Assembly: GCA_032622095.1 (NCBI GenBank)
Contig: CP136061.1
Coordinates: 195,718,935-195,782,934 of the forward strand
Source of the DNA: Siphonodentalium dalli
Taxonomy: Eukaryota; Mollusca; Scaphopoda; Gadilida; Siphonodentaliidae
Length of the DNA stretch: 64,000 nt
Reading direction: 5' to 3'
The notes beneath the pieces are model-generated. The model was given only the letters and a program-made list of their open reading frames with translations, was not told the DNA's origin and made no database searches. Numbering within the stretch: the stretch's first letter is position 1; every line of letters begins with the position of its first letter. Below, in pieces: positions 1 through 11,544 of this stretch. The position numbers and the translations under genes are program-made.

Positions 1-1582
1 CCGCCGGCGCATCAGTGAGATGTTGTTAGGATCACAAGATCATCATGTTTACCTTGTATCTTCATCCATCCTTCTAGCTGCTTTTCTCTGGCGTCCGAGA
101 ATTCGTTGTTACTATCGGGTAGCTGGTTAGAACTCTCTTATCATGTCGGCTTCTTCTTCCTAAAATCCCCAGTGTCTGCTAATGACGGCCATGTGTATTT
201 TCACGGCGCGTCGGTTCATCGTACTTAGGGTAATTGAGTTATCGTCATCTCCCCATGGGTCCTATTAACTCTCCTGGTTTCAGTAGCTTTCTAGGCGATA
301 CATCTGGTCTTGATAATCCTCAAGACCGTGTTCTGTTTACTCCACAAATCATTTCCCTATGTTATTGCATGGACGCTTGCTAATTCGATTTGGTGCTCAG
401 TACTTTTGTGATCTAGATGTGGTCAACAGCGACGCTGATATGTGTGGTAATCGAGCGCCCCTCTGACAGAGATTTCCTAGCTTCTTCCCGGGTTGAAAGT
501 TATGTCCCTGTGGTTGTCTTGGCACACAATCACAAATTTCCAAGTCAAAGAATGGTTGTAACTGGCAAATATGAAACTGGTATGTGGGGATCCTTTCCAC
601 CACCAAACTATGCTCAACATACAAGAACACCCTATAATTAACACCACGAGTTACAAGCTTAAATATTCTTTCGGACACAAATTTCACAAATTTCTAACTC
701 AAACAAGGGCCGTAACTCTTGTAAACATTAGAGGTGTGACTGTCCCAATGGGACTAAGGATACCCCCCTTTTTAAAACAATAAGATGGTTCACATATCAG
801 TAAACATTTAGTTAAAATAATTAAATAACAGATTCCCATTGCAGGTACAAAACCCTAACCCCAATCATAAAACCTATTGAGCAAATGAGAGGCCGATCAT
901 GATCGGCAGATGTTAACCTATTCCTTGGCGATAGTACTATGATCGGAAACATAAATGAGAGTGTTGATGTTGATTTATAGAGTATACTGTTATGTACTAC
1001 CGGTATTATAGACCATACATGTACATAACACAACTTATAGGAATTTATGGGTCACTCACATTTACATGTACCTTATGTAAGAGAATGCACTGGAACAGGA
1101 TCTGTAATGCGCTGCACCACCCCAGCCTTGGGTTAAATGTGAAAAGGTGACCATGGAATACTTGGTCAAGAGATTCCAATTTAAGTTTACAATGTATCAT
1201 ATTCTACCAACAACCGCCATCAAGATAAGATACCTCACTGCTGACCCATTGGTAATATGGTATGAATTATTTATACACCAAAGCGGTCAACAAATCACAG
1301 GCATAGTTTATGCTGAAGACTGGTATCACTATTAAACAAATAACATTTACATTTTTTGTATAATAACATCAGACTCGGGTACCCTTGGCAGAGTTATAAT
1401 GGTGTTAGTTTTTAAAATTTTGGTAACTTTGGAAAAAAAAAATTTGTTTAATTATTTAAACAAAATATTTATTTTTTTTATTTATTTATTTATTGATTAT
1501 TTTTGTGGGTTTTTTTGTGGATAAATTGAGCAAGGAATTCAATCTAAGAAATTTTGTTTTGTTTTTTAATAGAGTGAATATT
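1..1582. other. No gene recognised; AT-rich intergenic DNA
   Basis: Open frames here are short, overlap on both strands and show no domain signature. A T-rich, TTTA-repeating stretch lies near 1420-1500. I see nothing functional. Confidence 0.6.
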
Positions 1583-1770
1583 TTTTAGAAAAAGGGCCAT
1601 AACTCAGTTAAAAATAGTCGCATCAAACCCATATTCGAACTTGATCTGTCTTTTGGGCTCAGACATTCATATGTAAAATTCCGATCAGATAGAAAATGTT
1701 TGAGTTATCGCACCATGCATAAATGTCCATGGACACACAGACAGACGACGAGTGGTCACTATCTTTATCA
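1583..1770 (+). repeat. Single unit of the 'GGCCATAACTC' core repeat
   Basis: The unit begins with AAAAAGGGCCATAACTC, passes through a TTCGAACTTGATCTGTCTTT block, and ends in an ACACACAGACAGACGACG run. The same blocks recur in the five-unit array at 9540-10460, so this is probably a one-unit member of that family. A weaker relative lies near 4066-4195. Confidence 0.6.
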
Positions 1771-1798
1771 TACTATGCTATGGCTAAATATAATAAAA

Positions 1799-3571
1799 GT
1801 GACAATGACACTGAAGCTCAACTTGGAAAGGGAATAATTTCATGTGTTATGTCATAATGTCAATGGAGTGATTAGGAATGTGGAAAGTTGAAAGGCCTAG
1901 TTATGCAAAGAGTGAAATCCAAGATGGCCGCTGGCAGCCATGTTTTTTTACCGAATGACCACAAAATGACTTAAATTCCCATCTACATGTCATTAACAAC
2001 CATCACAAATTTCATGATGATCCGACAAAAGATTGTAGCCTGTGTCAAATAATTTAGTCATGTAAAGAGTAAATTCCAAGATGGCTGCTGGTGGCCATGT
2101 TTTTTGGCTGAATGACCCCAAAATGACTCGTTCCCATCTACATGTCATTGTTAACATCCATGACTAATTTCATGATGATCCGACCAAAGCTACGACCTGT
2201 AGCCCGTGCCAAAGTATTTAGTCATGCAAAGAGTAAAATCCAAGTTGGCTACTGGCGGACATGTTTTTTGGCCGAAAGACCCCAAAATGACTCGATCCCA
2301 TCTACATGTCAATATTAACACCCACGACAAATTTCATGATGATCAGAAGAACAGTATGACCTGTAGCCCGTGCCAATGGATTAAATTTTTAAATCCAAGA
2401 TGGCCACTGGCGGCCATGTTTTTTTGCCGAATGGCCCCAAAATGACTCGTTCCCATCTACTTATTAATGTCAACAGCTGTGACATATTTCATAATGATCC
2501 GACCAAAGGTAGGACCTGTAGCCCGTGCCCAAGGATTTATTCATGCAAAGAGTAAAATCCAAGATGGCTGCTGCCGGCCATGTTTTTTGGCCCAATGACC
2601 CCAAAATGACTCGTTCCCATCTACATGTCATTGTTAACATCGATGACAAATTTCATGATGATCAGACGAACAGTACGACCTGTAGTCCGTGCTAATGGAT
2701 TGAAATTTGAAATTCAAGATGGCCACTGGCAGCCATGTTTTTTTGCCGAATGACACAAAAATTACTCGTTCTCATCTAGATGTCAATGTCAACAGCCATG
2801 ACAAATCTCATAATGATCCAACCAAAAGTACTACGACCTGTAGCCCATGCCAAAGGATTTAGTCATGCAGAGTAAAATCCAAGATGGCTGCTGGTGGCCA
2901 TGTTTTTTGGCCAATCAACCCCAAAATGACTCGTTCCCATCTACATGTCAATATTAACAACGATGATAAATTTCATGATGATCAGACAAACAGTACTACC
3001 TGTAGCCCGTGCTAATGGATTGAAATTTTTAATTCAAGATGGCCGCTGGCGGCCATGTTTTTTGGCCCAATAACCCCAAAATGGCTTGTTCCCATCTACA
3101 TTTCAATATTAACATCGATGACAAATTTCATGAAGATCCGACCAAAGCTACGACCTGTAGCCCATGCAGAAGGATTTAGTCATGCAAAGAGTAAAATCCA
3201 AGATGGCTGCTGGCGGCCATATGTTTTGGCCGAACGACCCCAAAATGACTCGTTCCCATCTCCAGTTACAACATCGATGACAAATTTCATGATCATCAGA
3301 CGAACAGTACGACTTGTAGCCTGTGCTAATGGATTGAAATTTTAAATTCAAGATGGCCGCTTGCGGCCATGTTTTTTTTCCAAATGACCCCAAAATGACT
3401 CGTTCCCATCTACATGTCAACAGGCATGACAAATTTCATAATGATCCGACCAAAGGTACGACCTGTAGCCAGTGCTAAAGGAAATTGTTGACGAGTCACG
3501 CACACACACACGGATGACGGATACCAAGCCATGGCAAATAGCTCAAACTTTACAAAGTAAAGTTGAGCTAA
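1799..3571 (+). mobile_element. Non-autonomous core-repeat element A (pearl/Helentron-like)
   Basis: The 5' end is a GACAATGACACT near-palindrome followed by AAGCTCAACTTGG. The body is about ten tandem core units of roughly 160 bp, each carrying CAAGATGGC, GCGGCCATGTTTTTTGGC, CCAAAATGACTCGTTCCCAT and ACGACCTGTAGCCCG. Units alternate between a TGCAAAGAGTAAAATCC type and a GATTGAAATTTTTAA type, giving a higher-order period near 320 bp. After the last unit come a CACACACA microsatellite and a 3' hairpin (TAGCTCAAACTTTAC, loop, GTAAAGTTGAGCTA). This layout matches what is known of pearl/Helentron-type non-autonomous elements of molluscs; the assignment is inferred. No coding capacity is visible. 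Related elements lie at 12862-14839 and 63309 onward. Confidence 0.8.
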
Positions 3572-4065
3572 AAATGTAGGAATAAAAGCTCGGACAAAAT
3601 TATACATTTTGCAAAGATTTTCTAAGTCGAAAAATGGGGATGTAACGCCACCATAAAAAGTCTGACAGATGTCATAATCGCACGTCCCCATGTTGTTGAT
3701 GTCTGTGCCAACTTCCACGGAAAATGATCAGAAAACAGCTGAGAAAAACTCCAGACAAATTTATGTCCACAGACCAGCTGATTGGAGTATAAACCCCCTT
3801 CTCCACAACCGCGTTGCAGGGGGTATAATTAATGGACAAAACATTTCCCCCCAACCTGTGATATCACTGCGACATAAGACAACAAAATCCAATAATAAAG
3901 ACATCCACAGCCAGAGGTCAGAGTAGATTTTGTATAGCATTCCCTACCAATACATCTTTTTTCATTGTAAATTGCTTTGCAGAAATTGGAAAACGCATCA
4001 CAAATTGCGATGCGAATCCAGTTACATGGATATAGAGCATGTTTGTTATGGACGCTACACAAAGT

Positions 4066-4303
4066 CCAGTAAAGGGCCATAACTTTGGGAAAAAGTGTGA
4101 ATAAAACCGAAATTGGAATTCCCAGTTTTGAGCTGTGTTGTGAAATGTTAGTTATGGATAGGCAGAATGACACACCGAAAGGAAAGACAGACTGAGGTAC
4201 ATGTACATGTATCACTATATATACCCCTAATCCTTGGTACGGGTACATGTACAACTATACATACTGTATACATGTACTGTACATACTGTATACATGTACA
4301 CCA
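4066..4303 (+). repeat. Diverged 'GGCCATAACT' unit followed by ACATGT-rich tandem DNA
   Basis: AAAGGGCCATAACTTTGGG opens a diverged unit of the family seen at 9540-10460. It is followed by a GACAGACTGAGG stretch and ACATGT palindromes. A 22-bp motif containing CATACTGTATACATGTAC is repeated twice at about 4260-4303. The flanks 3572-4065 hold nothing I recognise. Confidence 0.5.
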
Positions 4304-5390
4304 ATCAGTAAGCCTGGGGGGGGGGGAGCTTGTGCATGTACATGTATTTACTCATAAAGTAGGTACTGGGCTTACTCACAAGGCCCCCTCCCCTTTGCAA
4401 ACATTGAGTTAGCCTTCAGGTTCTGACATACCATCATGTTTTATATCATTACCATATTTTGGTACTGAAAAAGATAATAATGTGTTTTATTTATATCAAT
4501 ATTAAACAAGATAAAATCACATGATAATGGCCAGAAACAGTGACAATACAGTTCAGCTTCTATACATTTGGGATAAAAAAAAAAGCACAGATGTGCTTGA
4601 GTACATGTATCTTCTCCTACAGGGTACCTGTATTCTACAGGATAGAAAGACATGATTGTATTCACCTTCCAAATGCTCAACAATGGGGGTGGGCTAAACT
4701 GGGCTTATCTACCGGTATGAGGAGACTGGGTTTATCCTCGAGGATGGGCTTACTAACGGTTGTATACAGTAATAAGGCCAAAGTAAAAAGAAACTATGTT
4801 TCCGTACATCGACCGACCATAAAAATAACCCGCCGACCCTAAACTTTTTATTGATATTTTGAGAAAAAGTCAAAATTTTCTAAAATTTACCACTAATAAA
4901 TATTGATGACCTTTAGTGTGCAAAACACATGGTTTCTAACATATCCCTGTGAAAAGTTACCATGAATTGACAGCTGTCTCAAAGGCCCCAGGTGTGTGAT
5001 GGGTTGTGGATTGATGGGCATATATTTTGCAATTTTAATTTCCTGAGTGTATCTGGGACTACATGTATCTCCTGCCTGCTTTATGTCTTGTTTGGGACTT
5101 ATGGAACACTATCAACAGACATGGTGGTGTGTATCTATATATATACATGTATAGAGGTTATCACCACATATGTTAGGGGTATAAAATGTAGCTACTGTCT
5201 CCAAAAACCAGGCATGCTCGGTGGTCGTACTGGCTACCCCCAGACAATGGGATGTAGTCGTCACAATACAAGTAAGGTATAATGGCGGTATTATTGGTAA
5301 AATTCTTATAAAAAGTTAGTGACATCAATTTCCTACCAAGTTTATAGCCAAATTTATGAAAATGTGCTACATGTATGTCATGTACATGTA
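4304..5390. other. No gene recognised
   Basis: This stretch contains a G-run near 4317, ACATGTA motifs and a segment at 4770-4850 with a GTTTCCG block that recurs near 22490 and, inverted, near 6505-6540. No convincing exon is visible. Confidence 0.5.
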
Positions 5391-6058
5391 CCGCTATACT
5401 TAAAGTAATTGACCATCTATAACGCGGTGTCACCCCGTTAATACCGCAGTATGATACCGCGGTATTCCCAATACCGTGGTACTGATGCCGCTTATTAACG
5501 CTTCAACACCGCGCATACCGCGGTGACCCCACGATGCATTTGGTCACGGTTCGCGATACCGCGGTGATTTTAAAGGACAATTTGCGCGGAAAAAAACAAA
5601 GGACACTGAAGAAATCTTCATTTATTGTGGTTATTTTATTTACTTATTATTGACGATGATGTTTTTTTGCCAATAGTGATTTGTCCATGTGTATAATATG
5701 CTTTTGCCAATAGTGATTTCTTTATGTGTCTGAGTCATCAAAAACTATCTCTTGAGTGGATTTTTTTTTCTCGTCTCGGTTACTTCCGGCCTCGACGGAA
5801 ATCTTTCCACTTACGATTGAATCGTTGTCGTCTGAACGTTCACTAAATGCATCCCTTCAAAGAGTTCCATGAAAATCACCGCGGTATTCAAAACATTTAT
5901 CGCGGTGCCCGCTATCAGACCGCGGTATCCTTACCGCCCAATACCGTAACTCCACCGCTGTGACCGTCTCGATACCGCTACCGTTTATTACAGGTATCAC
6001 CGCGGTCATGACCGGGGTATCACCCCGTTTTTCTGGTCAATTACTTTGAGAATAGCAG
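5391..6058 (+). mobile_element. TA-target MITE, CCGCGGTATT-rich interior (668 bp)
   Basis: The element is flanked by TA on both sides (5389-5390 and 6059-6060). Its ends are inverted repeats: CCGCTATACTTAAAGTAATTGACCA-like on the left, and TGGTCAATTACTTTGAGAATAGC-like on the right, where one end reads CTTAAAG and the other CTCAAAG. Both end regions are packed with CCGCGGTA and ATACCGC motifs, and the middle (about 5575-5870) is ordinary AT-rich DNA. A shorter inverted copy is at 8138-8522. TA duplication and inverted ends suggest a Tc1/mariner-type mobiliser (inferred). No transposase is encoded. Confidence 0.82.
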
Positions 6059-7695
6059 TATGTGAAATTGTGAATAATAAAAAACATACCTAAACATGAA
6101 ATTTGATTTTTTTTATCAATCTTAATGTATATTTCCACTGTGTTGATCAAGTAATACTTTCCCCACAACACGGGTTGGCATTTTATGTTACTTCGGTCGA
6201 GGTAGTTCAATATTTCTGCAGCTGGATAAAAAATATCAAAATAAAATTAAAAAAAAAAATTCCCTACCTACAGGGTTACCGTACCTACCGGGGTTACCAG
6301 TTAGAATTACATTATTTCTCGCATTCAAAGTGGTTTTGAAGCCCAACTCATTGCCAAAACACTAAAAACCAAGCAGGAAATTTTTGTTTTAGTTGCAGAA
6401 AAAATTGCTTGTTGGTGGCTTTGACCACCCACCCACCCCGGCATACGTGCCGAAATTATTTTTTTCACCCCCCTGTACCTACCCTAATTTTTTCGCACCG
6501 TTACCGGAAACATACAATTTTTTTTCTTTGGCCTAAACAGAATAGATCACTTGATTTAACTGATGACATGAACGATTCAATCAAGACCATCATGCTTGTA
6601 CAACATACCTGCCTCTAACTTGTTGTTGGCCATTATAAATAAATATTAGCCCCAGTACAAAACGTGGCAGAAAAAGTGTGTAAACAACAGATTCTACCAT
6701 AAGTACGGGTAATGATCGCACAATCAGTAAAATACCCGAAGTGTCAAAAGTTTACCGGATCGCAGGAGTGTCAAACTATCGACCAGTAACACACGACCAG
6801 TATTAACACACATACGTGGGTCCATAATGTTCAACAACTGTGTTGCCTCTCATGAATTATTTCACGTAACCAGTTCAATCGAGTGATTATTCTCTATGTA
6901 ACCTACAATGTACATGTAGATATCAGGATATCAGATAGTATGTTTCCGCTAACGTTGTGAACAAATTAGGGTGGGGGGGGGGGGGGGTGTTCGAAAAAAA
7001 TTCCAGGTTGGTATGATAGGGTGGGTGGGTGTCTCTCGGGTCCGAAAAGCAGTTTTTTCCATGTACCAAATTTATTTTCCATTTCTGGTATTGAGTCTTA
7101 TTTTGATGTGTTTTGAACAGAAACAGGTCATATACAATGTATAGTTACTAGAAATGCTATACTATATATATAGAGGTTATCAGAAGTTGGATCAGTGGCA
7201 CAATGCCAACAATAACCCAAATTCAACTTGATAGAACAAGAAACTGCGCTATTGGAAAAATAAAATTTAATCAGGATTCCATCTACTGATACAACAAAAT
7301 AAGAATAACTATGCAGAACTCAGCTGAAAATAAGAAATAATATGAAAGCACACTTGATCATATGTGACATGGAAATAAAGATATACCGGTAATAAATAAT
7401 GGAATAAAATAGACTTTTGACAACGTAAAACATAAAATCTTAACATATAAATTGAAGGCCAGCCGGGCCAGCTTGAACAATTTCAAATTGTTTTCCAAGT
7501 CAATGTGGATCAGCTTGTAATGTTAATCACAAAACAAAGATTTTATCGTCACTGATATCGTGAGCAAAAAAGAAGTGAGATTGGGCTATCCATCCATATG
7601 TTATTCCCAATTATTACGAAGCCTATTACTTCAGGCAGTGGCTACCAGCCTGCCATTACACGCTATAACATGTTTCCTCAGTTATGATTTATGAG
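6059..7695. other. Intergenic DNA with scattered repeat fragments
   Basis: The block at about 6110-6300 reappears inverted at 10640-10735, sharing GGATAAAAAATATC-like sequence and GTTCAATATTTCTGCAG. A T/G-rich fragment at 6400-6545 recurs elsewhere. A G-run of about 16 lies near 6970. No gene is recognised. Confidence 0.5.
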
Positions 7696-9258
7696 CCGAG
7701 ACGTGACGACAGGGGTGGAAGTGGGGAGGGGGTGGTGTCTTACCCCCCAACTTTGGTCAAAATTTTCAACAGTTAGAAATTTCATACCTGCCAAAACATT
7801 AGTTGGAAATTTCACACCAACAATATGTTGAAAATGTTCTTGTAGTTTGATTTTCAAACAATATAATGGGGGGAAGTAATTGTTTTTGGACCAATATTTG
7901 CATATTTTCCAATTTTTTGTCAAAATTTTGGACTGATATGGTCATCAGTTGGAAATTTTCCAACCTTATGAGGGTGATAGGTTGGAAATTTCCAACACTT
8001 GGAAAGGTTGTGTCCGGGTCCCTGTCCCTCCCCTTTGGCCAGTCAAAACCTGCTAGTTAATTTAACCAAATGTATGACAATATTGTTTTCTTAACATTGT
8101 CATTGGAATTGCCATCAGTTGGAAATTTTCCAACCTACCGCTATTCTCAAAGTAATTGACCAGAAAAACGGGGTGATACCCCGGTCATGACCGCGGTGAT
8201 ACCGGTAATAAACGGTAGCGGTATCGAGATGGTCACGGCGGTGGAGTTACGGTATTGGGCGATAATGATACCGCAGTCTTTTAGCGGGCACCGCATTAAT
8301 TTTTTTGAATACCGCGGTCTTTTAGCGGGCACCGCATTAATTTTTTGGAATACCGCGGTGATTTTCATGGAACTCTGTGAGGGGAGGTATTTACTCCCAC
8401 ATACTTGTTCGCATTAACAAGCAGTATCAGTACCGCGGTATTGGAGGATACTGCGGTATAGTACCGCGGTATTAACCGGGTGACACCACGTTATTGGTGG
8501 TCAATTACTTTAAGTATAGCGGTAAGTGGGTGTGTCAGGTTTGAAATTTCCAACTCTATAGGAAGGCTTGAGGCTAGTTAGATGCTTAAGGATTTTGCGA
8601 TTTTCTTGTTCAGATTTCAAAAAATTTCCACACCGGGCCGAACCATGGTCGGACCGGTGTGTCATTGTCCCTCCCCTGTGGCCAATGCGAAATTGCCAAT
8701 TAGTTTAAGAAAATAATCAACAATTTTACTACAGTGTACATATGGTCCAACTTGTGGACTCAAATGGTCATCGGTTGGAGAATTTTCCAATCTGAGGGGG
8801 AGCATGAGGTTTGAAATTTCCAACACTAGGAAAGCTTCAGTTGAGGCAAGTCTAGATGCTTGGATTTGTGATTTTCTTGTATAGTTTTCAAAATTTTCTC
8901 ACACTGAGCCGAACAACCATGGTCAGCCGACTTGTCCTGGTCTCTTGCCCGTAGCCGTGTGCATTTGTCTGGAGTTAGACCACTAGATGTTAGGATTTAT
9001 GCAATTTTGGTTAAAATATCTTAATGTTCTCATACCGGGAATATACCGGTAGAACCATGCTTTATGAATACATGTATATAGGATATTAGGCCTGAACACC
9101 GAGGTGCAAGGGGGGGGGGGCTGCAAATGAAATTATGGAAAACTTGTGTTTGGTTTGATTCAGATTTCAAGGGGGGGGGGGGGGTGCAGTTGGAATTTCC
9201 CCAAGGTGGATACCCCCCCCCCCCCCCCCCCAACGGAGACCATCTAGCCAAGTCCCTG
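7696..9258 (+). mobile_element. hAT-like non-autonomous element, copy 1 (carries a nested MITE)
   Basis: The right end reads CCAAGTCCCTG, which inverted is CAGGGACTTGG. The left end, CCGAGACGTG, is a decayed match to the CAGGGACGTG start seen at 48640. Flanking 8-mers TTTATGAG (7688-7695) and TTTCTGAT (9259-9266) agree at six positions, consistent with a decayed 8-bp duplication. The body repeats TTGGAAATTTTCCAACCT and is collinear with 44252-45421, where the 8-bp duplication is exact. An insertion at 8138-8522 accounts for most of the extra length. G and C runs near 9110-9230 create the longest open frames, which are low complexity and not genes. Confidence 0.75.
8138..8522 (-). mobile_element. 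TA-target MITE, CCGCGGTATT-rich, nested in the hAT-like element
   Basis: This is an internally deleted, inverted relative of 5391-6058. It begins CCGCTATTCTCAAAG and ends CTTTAAGTATAGCGG, with TA at 8136-8137 and 8523-8524. The paralogous hAT-like copy at 44641 reads CCAACCTAAGTGGGG without an insert, so the TA duplication and both ends are confirmed by an empty site. CCGCGGTATT and a repeated ACCGCATTAATTTTTT block fill the interior. Confidence 0.88.
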
Positions 9259-9539
9259 TTTCTGATATGCCACATCCTTGTCCCTGATACATGCATGAAA
9301 CCCAAGAAGGTTTCATGCATGTATATCATGGTTATGTTTGGTATTAGGCTATTAGCATTATTCTTCAAACTGGGATGAACAGTTGTATTTCCACATGTTT
9401 TGATAAACAATTTGGTTAAAGCAATATATCACCTAGCAAATATAAAAAATATCAAATAATCTGAAATGTGTTGTTCCATGTAGTCTGTAGAATACTCAAA
9501 TGTGATTATGTGACTAGATCATGTGACTATATAATATGA

Positions 9540-10460
9540 CAAGAGCTACGCTGGGCGGAAACTGGTAAAAAAGGGGCATAACTCTGGTAAAAATTGGCGG
9601 ACGGAACTCAAATTTGAACTTGACCTGTGTTTTGGTGGGAGAAAGTAATATACCAAATTATCATTGAATCCGATAAGCTCTAGTAAAGTTATCATGCGGA
9701 AAACAAATTTCAGGGATTTTCTAAGTCAAATTACGTCAAATAAGGGGCATAACTCCGGTGAAAATTGGCGGACGGAACCCAAATTCGAACTTGAGCTGTC
9801 TTTTCTCCTAATAAACCCACATACCAAATTTGATTGAAATCGGTTCACTCTAACTAAAGTTATCATCCGGACAACAAATTTCATGGATTTTCTAAGTCAA
9901 ATTACGTCAAAAAAGGGGCCATAACTCTCGCAAAAATTATCGGATTAAAACGAAATTCGGACTTGATCTGTATTTCGATATATGTAATCCACAAAAATAC
10001 GGGTTTTGCGTATAAACATTCCAAAATCGAGTTATCATCCGGAAACCAAAAAACATAAGAAAAACTGAATTTTCTGAGTCGAAAAAGAGGCATAACTCTG
10101 CCAAAAATGGTCGGACAGAACCCAAGTTCGATCTTGACCTGTGTTTTGGTGGGAGAAAGTAATATACCAAATTTGGATTCATTCCGATAAACTATACTAA
10201 AGTTATCATCCGGACAACAAATTTCAAGGATTTTCTAAGTCAAAAAACGTTAAATAAGGGGCATAACTCCGGTGAAAATTGGCGGGCGGAACCCAAATTC
10301 GAACTTGAACTTACTTTTCGGTTAATAAACCCACATACCAAATTTTACTAATTTTGGTTCACTCTGACTAAAGTTATCATCCGGACAACAGGTTAACGGA
10401 CGGACGCCCGGATGGACAGACCAATACTATAATACGGCCTTTTTTTCAAAAGGGCGTATA
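9540..10460 (+). mobile_element. Core-repeat element D: five ~171-bp units plus 3' hairpin
   Basis: Units start with AAGGGGCATAACTC-like sequence near 9572, 9741, 9914, 10087 and 10257. Each contains AAAATTGGCGGACGGAAC, GAACTTGACCTG and AAAGTTATCATCCGGACAAC. The last unit is followed by AACGGACGGACGCCCGGATGG and a hairpin (TACGGCCTTT at 10433-10442 pairing with AAAGGGCGTA at 10449-10458). The order of core repeats, GACGG microsatellite and terminal hairpin is the same as in elements A and B although the sequences differ. Confidence 0.75.
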
Positions 10461-11544
10461 AAAATGAATGTTAATAAAAACTTTGGCACTTTGCCTATCC
10501 CTAGAAATGTGATTACATGTACATGTATGTTGACACATTTCTTGATTAATGACACTTATGATAAATTCAAATAGTATCGTTATCTTCATTATGCACTGTT
10601 CTATTAAAATCTCGCGCAATAAACTATTTAGGGAGTGGGTGTCCCGGGGGTGGCTAGGGAATTTTTATTTTTTCATTTTTTATCCAGTTGCAGAAATATT
10701 GAACAACACAGTGGAAATACAATGTACATGTTTACATTAAGATTGAATAAAAGATCGAACTTGGTTTATGCTTAAGTGTGTGATTTGTTATTCAAATTTT
10801 CATACATTTGGTTACATGTACATGTATATTACTTGGCATGAAATTGATGTCACTCACGTTTCGTGAGAATTTTACCCACAATACCACCATTACACCAGTA
10901 CTTGTATTGTGATGATTACATGTACATCCTACGGTATTGTCTTGCACAAATTTTCCAAACAAACAAAATGTCAACAGAATTATTGCGCTCTGCATAGCGA
11001 AAATAGTCCATGCAGGGCGTATCCACATCACGCGATGTTGTTTTCGCCCTTGCAAGTTGCAATGATATGCATCCATCCACAGTAGAAATAATTGTACTTG
11101 AGTAAGATTAACTAAACTGTTATGTACAAATTTTTTATGTTTACACTGAAATGCTAATTTGAAGAGAGTTAATAAGTGTAACGTACATGTACATGTATGT
11201 AAGACAAATCAGCAATGCATATACATGTATATTCACATCTATAAATTAAATTTGAAATCAAGTTACTACATGTAGTACCATGTATCTTCGATAGGTTTGT
11301 GTAATGTCAGTCACGATAACAATCATAACATATGCCAAATTCGGAACAATACAATATTTGAGTGCACACATACATGTACATGTACATGTAGCAGTAAGAA
11401 CTAAGATTTTATAGTTACATGAAGATTTGTAGCTCACAACATACCGCTAACATTGAATCTGGAAAAAGTTCTTTGAATGTTATGTCAGTCACATGGAATT
11501 GCCCCAATGTTACTATTTACATGTACATATACATATACAGTATA
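10461..11544. other. No gene recognised; one repeat fragment
   Basis: The block 10640-10735 is an inverted copy of 6110-6300. ACATGTACATGTA palindromes occur at about 10515, 10815, 11185 and 11375. No exon is convincing. Confidence 0.5.

Noticed and set aside
1799-3571. CRISPR array
   Set aside because: Units of about 160 bp are contiguous and diverged with no unique spacers; host is eukaryotic.
3829-4254. 141-codon minus-strand frame
   Set aside because: It runs into ACATGT repeats, has no domain and overlaps a 'GGCCATAACT' repeat unit.
9030-9410. Long open frames on both strands with poly-glycine/poly-proline
   Set aside because: They are produced by G and C homopolymers inside a hAT-like element and share no similarity beyond low complexity.
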